Both the position numbers and the translations under genes were made by a program. Shown one piece after another: positions 8,047 to 18,086 of a stretch of DNA of 64,000 bases. Origin of the DNA: Algoriphagus aquaeductus (GTDB lineage: Bacteria > Bacteroidota > Bacteroidia > Cytophagales > Cyclobacteriaceae); contig NZ_QKTX01000003.1 in the NCBI RefSeq assembly GCF_003253485.1, forward strand, positions 62,001 to 126,000, read 5' to 3'. The notes under the pieces are model-generated. The model had not been told where the DNA came from and searched no databases. It worked only from the letters and a program-made list of their open reading frames with translations. The first letter of the stretch is position 1. Each line of letters starts with the position of its first letter.

Positions 8047-8439
8047 GTGAGATTTATTGGGATCATGATTCTTGTACTTTTTGTTCTTTCTTCATGTGAT
8101 AGAGAAGATGATCTTCCTTTTGAACTAACTGCCGAGGGACTGGTGGGAACCTGGGAGCAGTACCAATACCGGGGAAGTACCGGTATAGAAAAATTTGAAA
8201 CAGAATACGAATCAACAGGGAAGACAATCACTTTTTTCTCAGACGGAGAGTGGGAATCAGTTGATTTTTTTGAATGTGATGAAGGGGAATACAGTGTAAC
8301 AGACCAAATCCTGACCATGATTTTCCAATGTGATGATCCAGTAAAAACTCAACTATTCAGGCTGAAAAGAGAAAAGGATCAACTGATTATTTCACCCTCA
8401 TGCTTTGAGGGATGTTTTTATGTTTTTAAGAAAATTTAG
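8047..8439 (+). CDS. Lipocalin-like lipoprotein
   Basis: The 130-residue protein has a short hydrophobic leader and a lipobox LSSC (Cys17), so it should be lipid-anchored. The pattern LVGTWEQYQYRG ... ITFFSDGEW ... YSVTDQILTMIF matches the small lipocalin-like (DUF4488/META-like) lipoproteins of Bacteroidota. In these, a GTW block opens the first strand. Four cysteines lie in the mature part and could form disulfides. The track start is GTG at 8047; an in-frame ATG at 8065 would leave only a very short leader, so GTG is kept. It converges on the molybdenum hydroxylase genes with a 14-bp gap. Confidence 0.65.
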   Translation: MRFIGIMILVLFVLSSCDREDDLPFELTAEGLVGTWEQYQYRGSTGIEKFETEYESTGKTITFFSDGEWESVDFFECDEGEYSVTDQILTMIFQCDDPVKTQLFRLKREKDQLIISPSCFEGCFYVFKKI

Positions 8440-8453
8440 GCCTTCGATAGGGC

Positions 8454-10691
8454 TCAGCTTACGTTATTCCAGTCCACTTTTTCTGCCGAAATCGGTAATT
8501 CCCGAACCCTGGTGCCTGTCCCGTTAAAGACTGCATTGGCAATTGCCGCTGACACAGGTCCTTGTGCAGCTTCACCGGCACCCAAGGGAGGAAGTTCCGG
8601 TCTATTAATAATGTGTACTTCTACGACAGGCACCTCTTTTGCTCGGAGAATGGGATAGGAGTTCCAGTCGGTACTCAGCACACCATGTTCATCGAAATCT
8701 ACCTTTTCCAGCAATGTCCAACTGGCTGATTGGATCATTCCTCCTTCGGTTTGGTTCTTCAGCCCATCGGGATTGATACATTGACCGGAATCGATTACTC
8801 CGGTGAGTTTTTCCAGTTTGAATGTTTTAGAGGATTTATCAATCGATACTTCCGCGACCACAGCAAAGTAAGAGGCAGAGTTTTTGTATTTGGCAAAAGC
8901 GACACCAAAACCTTTATTTACTGCGTTTTGAGCCGTATTCCAGTTTGTTTTTTCGGCGACTGATTGTAAAACTGCCTTTGCGCGATCGTCATCTAGATTC
9001 TGTATTCGAAACTCGATTGGATCTATCTCTGCTGCTGAGGCGAGTTCATCAATAAATGATTCCAAGGCAAAAATATTCCCATAAGCCCCCAATCCTCTTA
9101 GGGCTGAGGTCCTGAGTGGTCCATCGTAGTTATGAAGAAGCAGTCGCTTTGAAGGAATGGTGTAAAGCGGAATGGCATTTCTGTACGAGCCTCCTGAAAA
9201 TCCTCCTTTTTTGAATTCAAAAGGCTTTTCCAAATGTCGTGCTGATACATAATGTCCTCCATTTCCATTGGGACGGGTACTATGCGTATCTGAAAATAGA
9301 TTGGTGTCCCAAGCGATAATTTTTCCTTCCGGATTCAAACCCGCCTCCAGTTGTATGACCATGGCAGAGCCATAAGGTTCCCACTGATGTTCATCCTCTC
9401 GCATCCATTGAAGTCGGACCGGTTTTTCGGGAAATTCTCTTGCAATCAAGGCTGCCTCAGCTGAAACATCATCTGCCCCATTGTGACCATAGCATCCCGA
9501 TCCCGGTATTCCGATGCATCTGATTTTTTCTTTGTCCAGCCCGAACAAATCGGATAAGGAATTCTGAAGGGGATAAACTCCTTGTGAAGGGGACCAAACA
9601 GTGAGGTTACCGGCTTTCCATTGCGCCACTGCACAGGAAGGACCTGTAGAGGCATGCATGTGGTAAGGGCGGTGGTATTCCTGTATTAATTTCTTGGAGG
9701 CAATTTTCAGATTTTTTGAAATATCTGCAGAATCTTCTATGGTCTCGGGTGACATGGATTTGGCTTTCATGTCTTCGAAGAGTGAGGCTTGAGAAACTTT
9801 GATTTGAGGTGTTTCCCATTCGCAAGTGGCTTTCAAGACCATCCAAGCTTTCACCGCCTGATATTCGCGGGTGGCTATCACCGCCAAAAAGCTCCCGTTA
9901 CGAACTACCTTCAGAACCCCTTCCAGCATTGAAACTTCTGAAAAATCATTCGTTATCAATTTTGCTCCATAGGTTGGGGGATGTAAAACCCTTGCGTGAA
10001 CCATCCCATCAATCCGAAGGTCCTGTACAAAGTGGGCCTTTCCTCTCACCAAGTTTTTAATATCATCTCTGGCAATGGGTTTGCCGACTAGTTGATGTTC
10101 TTGATACTTTTTGAGAATTGCATTTCCCGTGATTTTGCCCTCCAGATTTTTTCCTGCCAAAAGTTCCCAATAGGAAATTGCCTGGTTCGATTTGCTTTTG
10201 ATGATGCCATTTTGCACGCTGAGGTTGGATATGTTCTCATTCCATGCGTTTGCAGCAAGAGTAAGCAGATACAGTCTCGCTTCCGCTGCAGCCTGTCTGA
10301 TGGCTTTTCCGCTTCCTTCCACCGAATTACTACCGGCGGTGTAGCCTTCGTTGGCGGTCTGTCCGGTGTCACCATTGATGATGTGGCAAATCTCAAATGG
10401 AACATCCAGTTCTTCAGCGGCCATTTGGAGAAGTGTGGTGCGTATGCCCTGACCCAACTCCTGCTTTCCTGTAAGGATAGTCACATGACCATTGGCATCC
10501 AATCTGATCCAAGAATCGATCAAATCCTTGTCAACATGAGGTCTAACCGGAATGCCTTGGTATGTACCAGGTTGTGAATTTGTGCTTCCGGTACATGAAA
10601 GTAAAGGCATAAGTTGAAATCCCAGTACAAGTTGTCCAGTGGACCTCAGGAATTTCCGTCTTGAGAAATCCGTTGATTCTGTATTTTTCAT
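8454..10691 (-). CDS. Molybdopterin-binding subunit of a xanthine dehydrogenase-family (IorB-like) oxidoreductase
   Basis: The 745-residue protein begins with a twin-arginine signal (SRRKFLR at ~9-15, followed by a hydrophobic stretch and LLSC), so it is exported folded. The remaining sequence matches isoquinoline 1-oxidoreductase beta-type subunits. ILTGKQELGQGIRT is the first cofactor block, then an aldehyde oxidase a/b hammerhead region (RGKAHFVQDL), and GAGEAAQGPVSAAIANAV near the C-terminus. Such enzymes hydroxylate heteroaromatics or oxidise aldehydes and pass electrons to a small 2Fe-2S subunit, encoded here 3 bp upstream. No FAD subunit or molybdenum-cofactor insertion gene lies nearby, which fits the two-subunit IorAB type that donates to a periplasmic cytochrome. 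The substrate is unknown. Confidence 0.85.
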   Translation of the reverse strand: MKNTESTDFSRRKFLRSTGQLVLGFQLMPLLSCTGSTNSQPGTYQGIPVRPHVDKDLIDSWIRLDANGHVTILTGKQELGQGIRTTLLQMAAEELDVPFEICHIINGDTGQTANEGYTAGSNSVEGSGKAIRQAAAEARLYLLTLAANAWNENISNLSVQNGIIKSKSNQAISYWELLAGKNLEGKITGNAILKKYQEHQLVGKPIARDDIKNLVRGKAHFVQDLRIDGMVHARVLHPPTYGAKLITNDFSEVSMLEGVLKVVRNGSFLAVIATREYQAVKAWMVLKATCEWETPQIKVSQASLFEDMKAKSMSPETIEDSADISKNLKIASKKLIQEYHRPYHMHASTGPSCAVAQWKAGNLTVWSPSQGVYPLQNSLSDLFGLDKEKIRCIGIPGSGCYGHNGADDVSAEAALIAREFPEKPVRLQWMREDEHQWEPYGSAMVIQLEAGLNPEGKIIAWDTNLFSDTHSTRPNGNGGHYVSARHLEKPFEFKKGGFSGGSYRNAIPLYTIPSKRLLLHNYDGPLRTSALRGLGAYGNIFALESFIDELASAAEIDPIEFRIQNLDDDRAKAVLQSVAEKTNWNTAQNAVNKGFGVAFAKYKNSASYFAVVAEVSIDKSSKTFKLEKLTGVIDSGQCINPDGLKNQTEGGMIQSASWTLLEKVDFDEHGVLSTDWNSYPILRAKEVPVVEVHIINRPELPPLGAGEAAQGPVSAAIANAVFNGTGTRVRELPISAEKVDWNNVS

Positions 10692-10694
10692 ATC

Positions 10695-11168
10695 TCAGAA
10701 GGATTCAGTTGATTTCGCTGCGGTCTTCACTGCCTGAATAAATCTGGAATGTGTGCCGCACCTACAAATGACCCGGTGAAGGGTTTCCCGGATCTCACCG
10801 TCTGATGGATTGGAATTTTTTTTCAACAGACTGACAGCGGAAATTATCATTCCATTGATGCAGTATCCGCACTGTGCCGCTTGGGTTTCAATGAATGCTT
10901 CCTGGACTGGGTGAAGTTTTCCATCTTTTTCGAGTCCTTCTAGGGTTAGTATTGATTTGGTCTGAGCAGATTGGCAAGGTAACAAGCAAGAGGGTTCGGC
11001 TTCTCCATCCAAGAGCACTAGGCACGCTCCGCACTGTTGCAGTCCGCATCCGAATTTGGCACTGTTGATTCCAAACTCTTCACGGAGAATGTACAAAAGC
11101 GGCTCTGAAGGGTCTGCCGAGAAGGTCTTGTTTTCCGAATTGACGTTAAGTTTGATTGGCTCCTTCAC
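10695..11168 (-). CDS. 2Fe-2S subunit of the molybdenum hydroxylase (IorA-like)
   Basis: The 157-residue protein has the plant-type ferredoxin cluster pattern CGLQQCGACLVLLDG with a partner Cys (EPSC), and the second helical cluster QCGYCINGM ... CRCGT. This is the full set for the two 2Fe-2S centres of the small subunit of xanthine dehydrogenase-family enzymes. It has no export signal; the Tat signal of the large subunit would carry the complex across. The gene is first in the operon and the large-subunit gene follows after 3 bp. A tRNA-Cys with a terminator lies upstream on the same strand. Confidence 0.88.
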   Translation of the reverse strand: MKEPIKLNVNSENKTFSADPSEPLLYILREEFGINSAKFGCGLQQCGACLVLLDGEAEPSCLLPCQSAQTKSILTLEGLEKDGKLHPVQEAFIETQAAQCGYCINGMIISAVSLLKKNSNPSDGEIRETLHRVICRCGTHSRFIQAVKTAAKSTESF

Positions 11169-11305
11169 TTTTTTGTGACAATGGTTGGTCTTTAAAATAA
11201 AAAATCAATTGGCCAATACCAATTTAAGAAGGGGCTGATGGTCGGGATAGGTTATGAATTACTATCGGAACTTGAAAAAATCGGGTAATGAAGGTATTGA
11301 AACGT

Positions 11306-11337
11306 AAAAAAGCATCCGTTTTGGCGGATGCTTTTTC
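11306..11337 (-). terminator. Intrinsic terminator of tRNA-Cys (works on both strands)
   Basis: AGCATCCG (11311-11318) pairs perfectly with CGGATGCT (11325-11332), flanked by A-run and T-run so that it can act on either strand. It lies just 3' of tRNA-Cys. Confidence 0.8.
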
Positions 11338-11342
11338 TGTTG

Positions 11343-11413
11343 AGGTCGCGAGCGGATTCGAACCGCTGTACAAGGTTTTGCAGACCTCTGCCTAGCCACT
11401 CGGCCACGCGACC
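11343..11413 (-). tRNA. tRNA-Cys (anticodon GCA)
   Basis: The minus strand folds into a standard cloverleaf of 71 nt. The acceptor stem pairs GGTCGCG with CGCGACC, and the discriminator base is U, as expected for tRNA-Cys. The D-arm region holds GCCGAGTGGCTAGGC. The anticodon loop reads CTGCAAA with GCA in the centre, and the T-arm is AGCGG-TTCGAAT-CCGCT. CCA is not encoded. Confidence 0.97.
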
Positions 11414-11779
11414 ATTTTCTAATGGAGTGCAAATGTAGAGATATTCTTTGCTTGTTCAAATAATCCCAATTTGATTTTTTGAGTTCACAAGATCAAAAAA
11501 AATCTAAATGAAGTGGATTTATAAACCTTTTTATCCCTCAAATCCTGATAATCAAGCCCCTAAGAATCCGGCTTGAAAATTATGCTATTTATAATTATTC
11601 CAAATAATATCAGGATCAAAAAAAAAGACTCAATATGCTGTAAATCAATATCCTATCAGTTTGAAAGTTGAGTATTGCTCAGAAATGGGGGTTTGGAATT
11701 CATGTTTGAAAAATTAACGTCCGATAGTACCTTTGCAGGGGTTAAAGAGAACCTTAAAAACTATTTAATTAGCTAAAAT
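11414..11779 (+). other. Intergenic region upstream of the respiratory operon
   Basis: This AT-rich gap of 366 bp has no coding ORF. It holds the promoter of the alternative complex III operon near its right end. Nothing else is recognised. Confidence 0.5.
11705..11735 (+). promoter_or_regulatory. Promoter of the alternative complex III / cytochrome oxidase operon
   Basis: TTTG (11705-11708), a 19-nt spacer and TACCTTTG (11728-11735) fit the Bacteroidota sigma-70 consensus in both boxes and spacing. The predicted start near 11742 gives a leader of about 38 nt before the ActA ATG. Confidence 0.7.
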
Positions 11780-13039
11780 ATGTTATCCAAACGCTCGTTA
11801 GTAGGGATTCGATGGAGTTTCCAGACGCTGGCAGTGCTGTTTTTCTTGCTGATTGGAGTTTCGGCTTATGCTGTAGACCCAGCGGTGGCAAGCAGTGACG
11901 AAGCAATTGCGGCAGGTAAAACTGTCTTCAATGCAAACTGTAAACAATGCCATAAGCTCGATCAAAAAAGTGTTGGTCCAGCCTTGAGGGGAATTACAGA
12001 AAGACAGACCATAGAGTGGGCAAAAGCTTTTATTGTAAATTCTCAGGCAGTTATTGCTTCAGGAGATGCCTACGCCAATGCATTGTACAAGGAGTACAAC
12101 AATACGGTCATGCCTTCTCACACTTTTTTGACCGATGGCGATTTGAGCAATTTGTTGGCTTATATCGAATACGGGGATAAAGTGGATCCAGCTGCTGCGG
12201 CCGTCACCGGAGGTGATGCTTCCGGAGCAGCAGCTAGTGGAGGAATTCCAAGTGAATATCTGTCCATTATTCTGGGAGTATTGGTTCTCGTGCTCTTACT
12301 GATCCTCGTAGTCTTGGGCTTGATTATTTCGGTTCTTACCAAATACATCAACAAACAGGATCTTTCTGAGGATGACAAGGAGTTCGTTTCTCAAAAGTCA
12401 GACCTTTCCAAGGTATTCAAGAGCGATGCCTTTATTATTATAGTAACTGCCCTGGTGATAGCCTTAGTCGCTAAAACTGCCATTGACGGCCTTTATTCTG
12501 TAGGGGTTCAGCAAGGTTATGCTCCAGCCCAACCGATCGCATTTTCCCATGCACTTCACGCGGGCCAATATGAAATCGCCTGCCAGTATTGCCATACCGG
12601 GGTAGAAATCGGTAAGTCCGCCAATATCCCTTCAGCCAATATTTGTATGAACTGTCACACTCATATCCAAAATGTGGGTGGTAAAGAAGGAATATCCCCT
12701 GAAATTGCCAAAATCTACGCAGCCGTAGACAATAATCAGCCTATCGAATGGGTAAGGGTTCACAACCTTCCCGACTTGGCCTATTTCAATCATGCGCAGC
12801 ACGTGGCAGTAGGTGGCATCGAATGTCAAACCTGTCATGGTCCTATCCAAGAGATGGAAGTAGTGGGTCAGCACAGTTCATTGACCATGGGCTGGTGTAT
12901 TGACTGTCACAGACAAACCGAAATTGCTACCGAAGGCAATGCCTATTATGATAAGTTGGTTCAGTTGCACTCCACCTCTAAAGATGCTTTGAAAGTAAAA
13001 GACATCGGCGGCTTGGAATGTGCTAAGTGCCACTATTAA
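11780..13039 (+). CDS. actA: Alternative complex III multiheme cytochrome c subunit ActA, fused to a mono-heme c domain
   Basis: The 419-residue protein carries six CxxCH heme sites. A signal anchor is followed by an N-terminal mono-heme cytochrome c domain (CKQCH at ~55, with a later Met ligand candidate in TVMPSH). Transmembrane helices follow at ~160-188 and ~215-235. The C-terminal pentaheme region has CQYCH, CMNCH, CQTCH, CIDCH and CAKCH. The five-heme part is the ActA pattern; the extra domain at the N-terminus is a fusion. ActA takes electrons within the quinol:cytochrome c/oxidoreductase complex. It is the first gene of the operon and actB starts 38 bp after its stop. Confidence 0.88.
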   Translation: MLSKRSLVGIRWSFQTLAVLFFLLIGVSAYAVDPAVASSDEAIAAGKTVFNANCKQCHKLDQKSVGPALRGITERQTIEWAKAFIVNSQAVIASGDAYANALYKEYNNTVMPSHTFLTDGDLSNLLAYIEYGDKVDPAAAAVTGGDASGAAASGGIPSEYLSIILGVLVLVLLLILVVLGLIISVLTKYINKQDLSEDDKEFVSQKSDLSKVFKSDAFIIIVTALVIALVAKTAIDGLYSVGVQQGYAPAQPIAFSHALHAGQYEIACQYCHTGVEIGKSANIPSANICMNCHTHIQNVGGKEGISPEIAKIYAAVDNNQPIEWVRVHNLPDLAYFNHAQHVAVGGIECQTCHGPIQEMEVVGQHSSLTMGWCIDCHRQTEIATEGNAYYDKLVQLHSTSKDALKVKDIGGLECAKCHY

Positions 13040-13077
13040 TTCCTTATCCTTTTGCTAATTCATTCCTAGAAATAAAA

Positions 13078-16000
13078 ATGAAGGAAAATAAAAAAACCTA
13101 CTGGAAAGGGCTCGAGCAACTCAGCAACGATCCGGAGTTTGTGAAGCATGCCGACAGGGAGTTTGCAGAACTTCCTACCAACATGAATGAGGATGGCAGT
13201 GCTTCCAGGAGAGATTTTCTCAAATTGATGGGTTTCAGCTTGGCAGCAGCTTCTCTTGCGGCTTGTGAGGCCCCTGTGAGAAAGGCGATTCCATATGTTA
13301 ATAAGCCGGTGGATGTCAATCCATCCATTCCAAACTATTATGCATCTACTTTCGCATCAGGCGGTGATTATGCTGCTGTGGTGGTGAAAACAAGAGAAGG
13401 GCGTCCGATCAAGATCGACGGAAATGACCTCTCACCTATAAATAAAGGAAAAGTAAATGCCATCGTAGAAGCTTCTGTGCTTTCTCTTTACGATAAGCAA
13501 AGATTAGCTGGACCGATGGTGGCAGGTGCCAAGTCTGACTGGAAAACAGTGGACGAGCAAGTTAAATCCAAACTTGCTTCTGCAGGTTCAATAAAGATCG
13601 TCGCAAATACCATTTTGTCTCCTTCCACTGAGAAAGCTATCCAAGAATTTGGAGCTGCTTTTGGTGGAGCAGAGGTGATCATGTATGATCCGATCTCAAA
13701 CTATGGTATTTCTAAAGCGGCTGAAACTTTCTATGGTCAGGCGGTAATCCCTTCTTATCATTTCGATAAAGCCAAAACTATTGTCTCCTTTGGCGCAGAC
13801 TTTTTGGGCACTTGGATATCTCCGATAGAATTTGCTGCGGCCTATGCCAAAACCCGGAAGGTGAGCAAAGAGAAGCCTGAAATGTCCCGTCATTATCAGT
13901 TTGAGTCTAACCTGTCATTGACTGGTGCCAATGCTGATTACAGGACTCCAATCAAAGCTTCTCAGTCTGGGCTGGCTGTACTGGCGCTGTATAACGCTAT
14001 TGCTTCCAAAGCCGGAGCAGCAACAGTTTCTGCCGCTAAAGTTGAAATTGCAAACCTTGACAAAGCTGCAAATGACCTTTGGGCTGCTAAAGGTGCTTCT
14101 TTGGTAGTTTCAGGTTCAAATGATCCTAATGTTCAGATTGTGGTAAACGCCATCAACGAACTTCTTGGAAACAATGGTGCTACGGTGGATTTCTCCACTC
14201 CGGTATACTTCAGAAAAGGAAATGATGCCCGCATGAATCAATTCATCGCTGAATTGAAAGGCGGACAAGTGGGCGGAGTTATTTTCTACAACTGTAACCC
14301 GGTATATGATCATGCCAGAGGTGCTGAAATCGCGGAAGGAATTGCTAAAGCTAAAGTAAGTATCGCTACCAACGGTACCATGGACGAAACTGCATCTTTG
14401 GTGCAGATTGTGGCTCCCGATCATCACTTTTTGGAGTCTTGGAATGACTATCAGCCTAAAAAAGGGCATTTCTCTTTAGCTCAACCTACCATTTCTCCTT
14501 TGTTTGACACCCGTCAGGCTCAGGATTCTTTCTTGACTTGGGCTGGTTCGACTACAAACTACTATGATTATCTCCAGGCTAATTGGAATACCACACTTTA
14601 TCCATCGATGGGTGGTGGAGTTTCTTTCCAAGAATTCTGGGATAGATCATTGTTCAACGGTGTTATTGCTTCTGAATCCACACCTTCTGCGATTGCTCCG
14701 ATCACTGATGCTTCAGCAGCAGCTGCAGAAGTGGCAAAAACATACGCCGCCGACAATGCAGGTTCAGAATTGGTGATTTATTCGAAAGTAGGTATCGGCA
14801 ACGGTACATTCGCCAATAACCCTTGGCTTCAGGAAATGCCAGATCCAATCACCAAAGCGACTTGGGACAACTATCTGACGGTCTCTCAAAAATGGGCGAT
14901 TGCAAATGGCGTGACTATGGTGGAAGAAAACACCAAGAAAGCTCAAATCTCAGTGAACGGGAAGACTCTTATCGTTCCGATCTTGGTTCAGCCAGGCCAG
15001 GCAGATGGTACCTTTGGTTTGGCATTGGGATACGGTCGAACCAAAGCAGGAAGAGTAGCCGATGGAGTAGGGGTGAATGCCTATGACCTTCTGGATTCCT
15101 CCAAAGGCTTTGTGAACTTTGATATTACTTCAGGTGTGGAAGTAGCCGTTACCGGCGATTCCTATAAAATAGCAAGAACTCAAACTCACCAGACTTTCAT
15201 GGCTCGCGAAAACGTGATTCAGGAAGCGGTGTTAGCGGATTATAAGCAAGACGCTTCAGCGGGACGATACAAGCCTGAGATTTATAAGGATGGAGAGTTT
15301 GTAAAACCTTCCAAGATTTCCCTTTGGAGTGGCCATAAATACAGCCAGCATCATTGGGGTCTTGCCATCGATATGAACTCTTGTATCGGTTGTGGAGCGT
15401 GTACAGTGGCTTGTCAGGTTGAAAACAATGTGGCTGTAGTCGGTAAGCAGGAGGTCTTGAATAGAAGAGAAATGGCGTGGATCAGAATCGATCGCTACTA
15501 CTCCTCTGATGCAGCCGCTGATGATTTGAGTGGTTTGGAGATTGCTTCTGAAAATCCGGAGGTTACTTTCCAACCCATGATGTGCCAGCAGTGTAATAAC
15601 GCACCTTGTGAAACGGTATGTCCAGTAGCTGCAACCACTCACTCATCTGAGGGGCTAAACCAAATGACTTACAACAGATGTATCGGTACTAGATATTGTG
15701 CCAACAACTGTCCATATAAAGTGCGTCGATTCAATTGGTTCAAATATCACGACAACAAAGACTTTGCTGGAGTAAACGTTGCTCAAAACGATGATTTGGG
15801 TAAAATGGTATTGAACCCGGATGTAACTGTGCGAGTGCGTGGGGTAATGGAAAAATGCTCCATGTGTGTGCAGCGAATTCAGGCGGGTAAGTTGACTGCA
15901 AAACGTGAGAAGCGTAAGCTGGAAGACGGTGAGGTAAATGTAGCCTGCGCGGTAGCTTGTCCTACTGATGCGTTGGTGTTTGGTGATATGAATGATCCAA

Positions 16001-16158
16001 ACAGTAAAGTTTCCAAACTACTGAAGATTGAAGAGACAGACTCTGCAATCAAAGAAGTAGGGGAGGAAAGAGCGTATCACGTGCTGGAAGAAATCAACGT
16101 GAGTCCTAACGTTTGGTACTTCACCAAGATCAGAAATAAAGATAAAAACGAAGCGTAA
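13078..16158 (+). CDS. actB: Alternative complex III iron-sulfur/molybdopterin-like subunit ActB
   Basis: The protein is 1026 residues from the ATG at 13078; the frame stays open further upstream but that extension overlaps actA. A Tat-like motif SRRDFLK (43-49) followed by a hydrophobic stretch and LAAC suggests export and lipid anchoring. The large N-terminal part is a degenerate molybdopterin oxidoreductase-type fold, as in all ActB proteins, where the cofactor is absent. The C-terminal third is a four-cluster ferredoxin domain: CIGCGACTVAC, CQQCNNAPCETVCP, CIGTRYCANNCP, CSMC plus CAVACP. It relays electrons between the NrfD-type quinol-binding subunits and the hemes of ActA/ActE. Confidence 0.92.
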   Translation: MKENKKTYWKGLEQLSNDPEFVKHADREFAELPTNMNEDGSASRRDFLKLMGFSLAAASLAACEAPVRKAIPYVNKPVDVNPSIPNYYASTFASGGDYAAVVVKTREGRPIKIDGNDLSPINKGKVNAIVEASVLSLYDKQRLAGPMVAGAKSDWKTVDEQVKSKLASAGSIKIVANTILSPSTEKAIQEFGAAFGGAEVIMYDPISNYGISKAAETFYGQAVIPSYHFDKAKTIVSFGADFLGTWISPIEFAAAYAKTRKVSKEKPEMSRHYQFESNLSLTGANADYRTPIKASQSGLAVLALYNAIASKAGAATVSAAKVEIANLDKAANDLWAAKGASLVVSGSNDPNVQIVVNAINELLGNNGATVDFSTPVYFRKGNDARMNQFIAELKGGQVGGVIFYNCNPVYDHARGAEIAEGIAKAKVSIATNGTMDETASLVQIVAPDHHFLESWNDYQPKKGHFSLAQPTISPLFDTRQAQDSFLTWAGSTTNYYDYLQANWNTTLYPSMGGGVSFQEFWDRSLFNGVIASESTPSAIAPITDASAAAAEVAKTYAADNAGSELVIYSKVGIGNGTFANNPWLQEMPDPITKATWDNYLTVSQKWAIANGVTMVEENTKKAQISVNGKTLIVPILVQPGQADGTFGLALGYGRTKAGRVADGVGVNAYDLLDSSKGFVNFDITSGVEVAVTGDSYKIARTQTHQTFMARENVIQEAVLADYKQDASAGRYKPEIYKDGEFVKPSKISLWSGHKYSQHHWGLAIDMNSCIGCGACTVACQVENNVAVVGKQEVLNRREMAWIRIDRYYSSDAAADDLSGLEIASENPEVTFQPMMCQQCNNAPCETVCPVAATTHSSEGLNQMTYNRCIGTRYCANNCPYKVRRFNWFKYHDNKDFAGVNVAQNDDLGKMVLNPDVTVRVRGVMEKCSMCVQRIQAGKLTAKREKRKLEDGEVNVACAVACPTDALVFGDMNDPNSKVSKLLKIEETDSAIKEVGEERAYHVLEEINVSPNVWYFTKIRNKDKNEA

Positions 16159-16175
16159 TCATAATTTTATAAACT

Positions 16176-17540
16176 ATGCAGGTTACTTCATCCGTACGCG
16201 AGCCGTTAGTTACCGGGGGTAAATCCTACCATGATGTGACACATGATGTGGCACGTCAGGTAGAAGGTAAGCCGACCAAACTTTGGTTTTTGGCTTTCCT
16301 GACTGCCGCCGGGGTATTGGCTCTAGGATCAATTGCCCTTCTTGCTACCCTCTGGGAAGGGATCGGAATGTGGGGTCTTAACAAAACAATCGGCTGGGCT
16401 TGGGACATTACCAACTTCGTGTGGTGGGTCGGTATCGGTCACGCAGGTACATTGATTTCCGCGGTTTTGTTGCTTTTCAGACAGAAATGGAGAACATCCA
16501 TCAACCGTGCTGCCGAGGCGATGACCATTTTTGCGGTTATTTGCGCAGCGATGTTCCCGGTTATCCACATGGGACGACCATGGTTGGGAGCCTATTGGGC
16601 CCTTCCTCTTCCCAACACCTTCGGTTCGCTTTGGGTTAACTTCAACTCACCGCTTCTTTGGGACGTATTCGCAATCTCCACTTATTTCTCTGTATCCCTT
16701 GTATTCTGGTATATCGGTTTGATCCCTGATTTCGCGACTATTCGTGACCGGGCTACCGGATTGAGAAAAACCATTTACGGTGCACTTTCCTTTGGTTGGG
16801 ATGGCGCAGCCAAAACTTGGATGAGATATGAATCGGTATCCTTGATTTTGGCCGGTTTGGCTACTCCTTTGGTACTTTCAGTTCACACCATCGTATCCTT
16901 TGACTTTGCAACTTCGGTAATCCCTGGATGGCACACGACTATCTTCCCTCCATACTTCGTTGCCGGTGCGATTTTCTCCGGATTTGCGATGGTATTGACC
17001 TTGATGATCATCACCAGAAAAGTGTTCAAGTTGGAAGATTACATCACGATGGGACACATTGAGTTGATGAATATTGTCATCATCATCACGGGTTCTATAG
17101 TGGGTATTGCTTACATCACAGAGTTTTTCATCGCTTGGTATTCCGGGGTGGAGGCAGAACAGTATGCATTTATCAACCGAGCAACAGGACCTTATTGGTG
17201 GGCTTACTGGTCAATGATGACCTGCAACGTGATCTCTCCTCAACTTTTCTGGTTCAAAAAAATCAGAACTTCCATCATCGCCACCTTTATTCTTTCCCTA
17301 GTGGTAAATATCGGGATGTGGTTTGAGCGATTTGTAATCATCGTGACTTCTCTTCACCGTGACTTCTTGCCTTCTTCTTGGGCGATGTTTTATCCAACTT
17401 GGGCCGATGTGGGAGTCTATATGTTCACTTTCGGATTGTTTTTCACCCTATTCTTCCTTTTTGCGAAGTTTTTCCCGGTGATCAACATGGCTGAAGTTAA
17501 ATCTGTATTGAAATCTTCATCTGATAAAGCACACAACTAA
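16176..17540 (+). CDS. actC: Alternative complex III NrfD-like membrane subunit ActC
   Basis: The 454-residue NrfD/PsrC-family protein has about ten transmembrane helices and is expected to bind menaquinol. Family features include [30 protein letters not shown] in helices 1-2, with the conserved GHAG near residue 91, and [10 protein letters not shown]. It lies 17 bp after actB and 2 bp before actD. Together with ActF it forms the membrane core of the complex. Confidence 0.93.
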   Translation: MQVTSSVREPLVTGGKSYHDVTHDVARQVEGKPTKLWFLAFLTAAGVLALGSIALLATLWEGIGMWGLNKTIGWAWDITNFVWWVGIGHAGTLISAVLLLFRQKWRTSINRAAEAMTIFAVICAAMFPVIHMGRPWLGAYWALPLPNTFGSLWVNFNSPLLWDVFAISTYFSVSLVFWYIGLIPDFATIRDRATGLRKTIYGALSFGWDGAAKTWMRYESVSLILAGLATPLVLSVHTIVSFDFATSVIPGWHTTIFPPYFVAGAIFSGFAMVLTLMIITRKVFKLEDYITMGHIELMNIVIIITGSIVGIAYITEFFIAWYSGVEAEQYAFINRATGPYWWAYWSMMTCNVISPQLFWFKKIRTSIIATFILSLVVNIGMWFERFVIIVTSLHRDFLPSSWAMFYPTWADVGVYMFTFGLFFTLFFLFAKFFPVINMAEVKSVLKSSSDKAHN

Positions 17541-17542
17541 TC

Positions 17543-18073
17543 ATGGAAAGAGATACTCATTTTATTCTTGGAGTGTACGACGATGAAGACGTATTGCTCC
17601 ACGCAGTGGAAAAAGTAAGAGGGAATGGAGTCAAAATTCACGAGGTTTATTCTCCATATCCTGTTCATGGGCTGGAGCATGTCCTAGGCTACAAAAGAAG
17701 CCGGCTCCCAATTGCCGCATTTCTTTTTGGCATGCTGGGTACCAGCTTGGCACTTACCATGCAGTTTTACATGATGAGATTTGACTGGCCTATGATCATA
17801 GGTGGTAAAGACTTTGCCGCTTTCCCTGATTTTATACCTGTTACTTTCGAAATGACGGTCCTATTGGCCGCATTCGGAATGGTAGGTGTCTTTATGGTCA
17901 GCTCAAATCTGAAGCCTTGGGCTCAACCCAGGATCTTTGATATTCGAAGCACCGATGATAAGCATGTGATGGCTATTGACATCGCTCACAACAGTGCATT
18001 GGAGATTGAAAAAATCAAAGAAATTCTGAAGGCATCTGGTGCGACGGAAGTGAATAATAAAAGTTTTGAATAG
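17543..18073 (+). CDS. actD: Alternative complex III subunit ActD (DUF3341)
   Basis: This 176-residue DUF3341 protein has a soluble N-terminal domain with FILGVYDDEDVLLHAVEKVR and the hallmark HEVYSPYPVHGLE, followed by two transmembrane helices (~55-78 and ~95-120). It is a structural subunit of alternative complex III with no cofactor of its own. Its 3' end lies just before the actE start; the stop at 18071-18073 is 13 bp upstream of the actE ATG. Confidence 0.92.
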   Translation: MERDTHFILGVYDDEDVLLHAVEKVRGNGVKIHEVYSPYPVHGLEHVLGYKRSRLPIAAFLFGMLGTSLALTMQFYMMRFDWPMIIGGKDFAAFPDFIPVTFEMTVLLAAFGMVGVFMVSSNLKPWAQPRIFDIRSTDDKHVMAIDIAHNSALEIEKIKEILKASGATEVNNKSFE

Positions 18074-18086
18074 AAATACCGGATAT

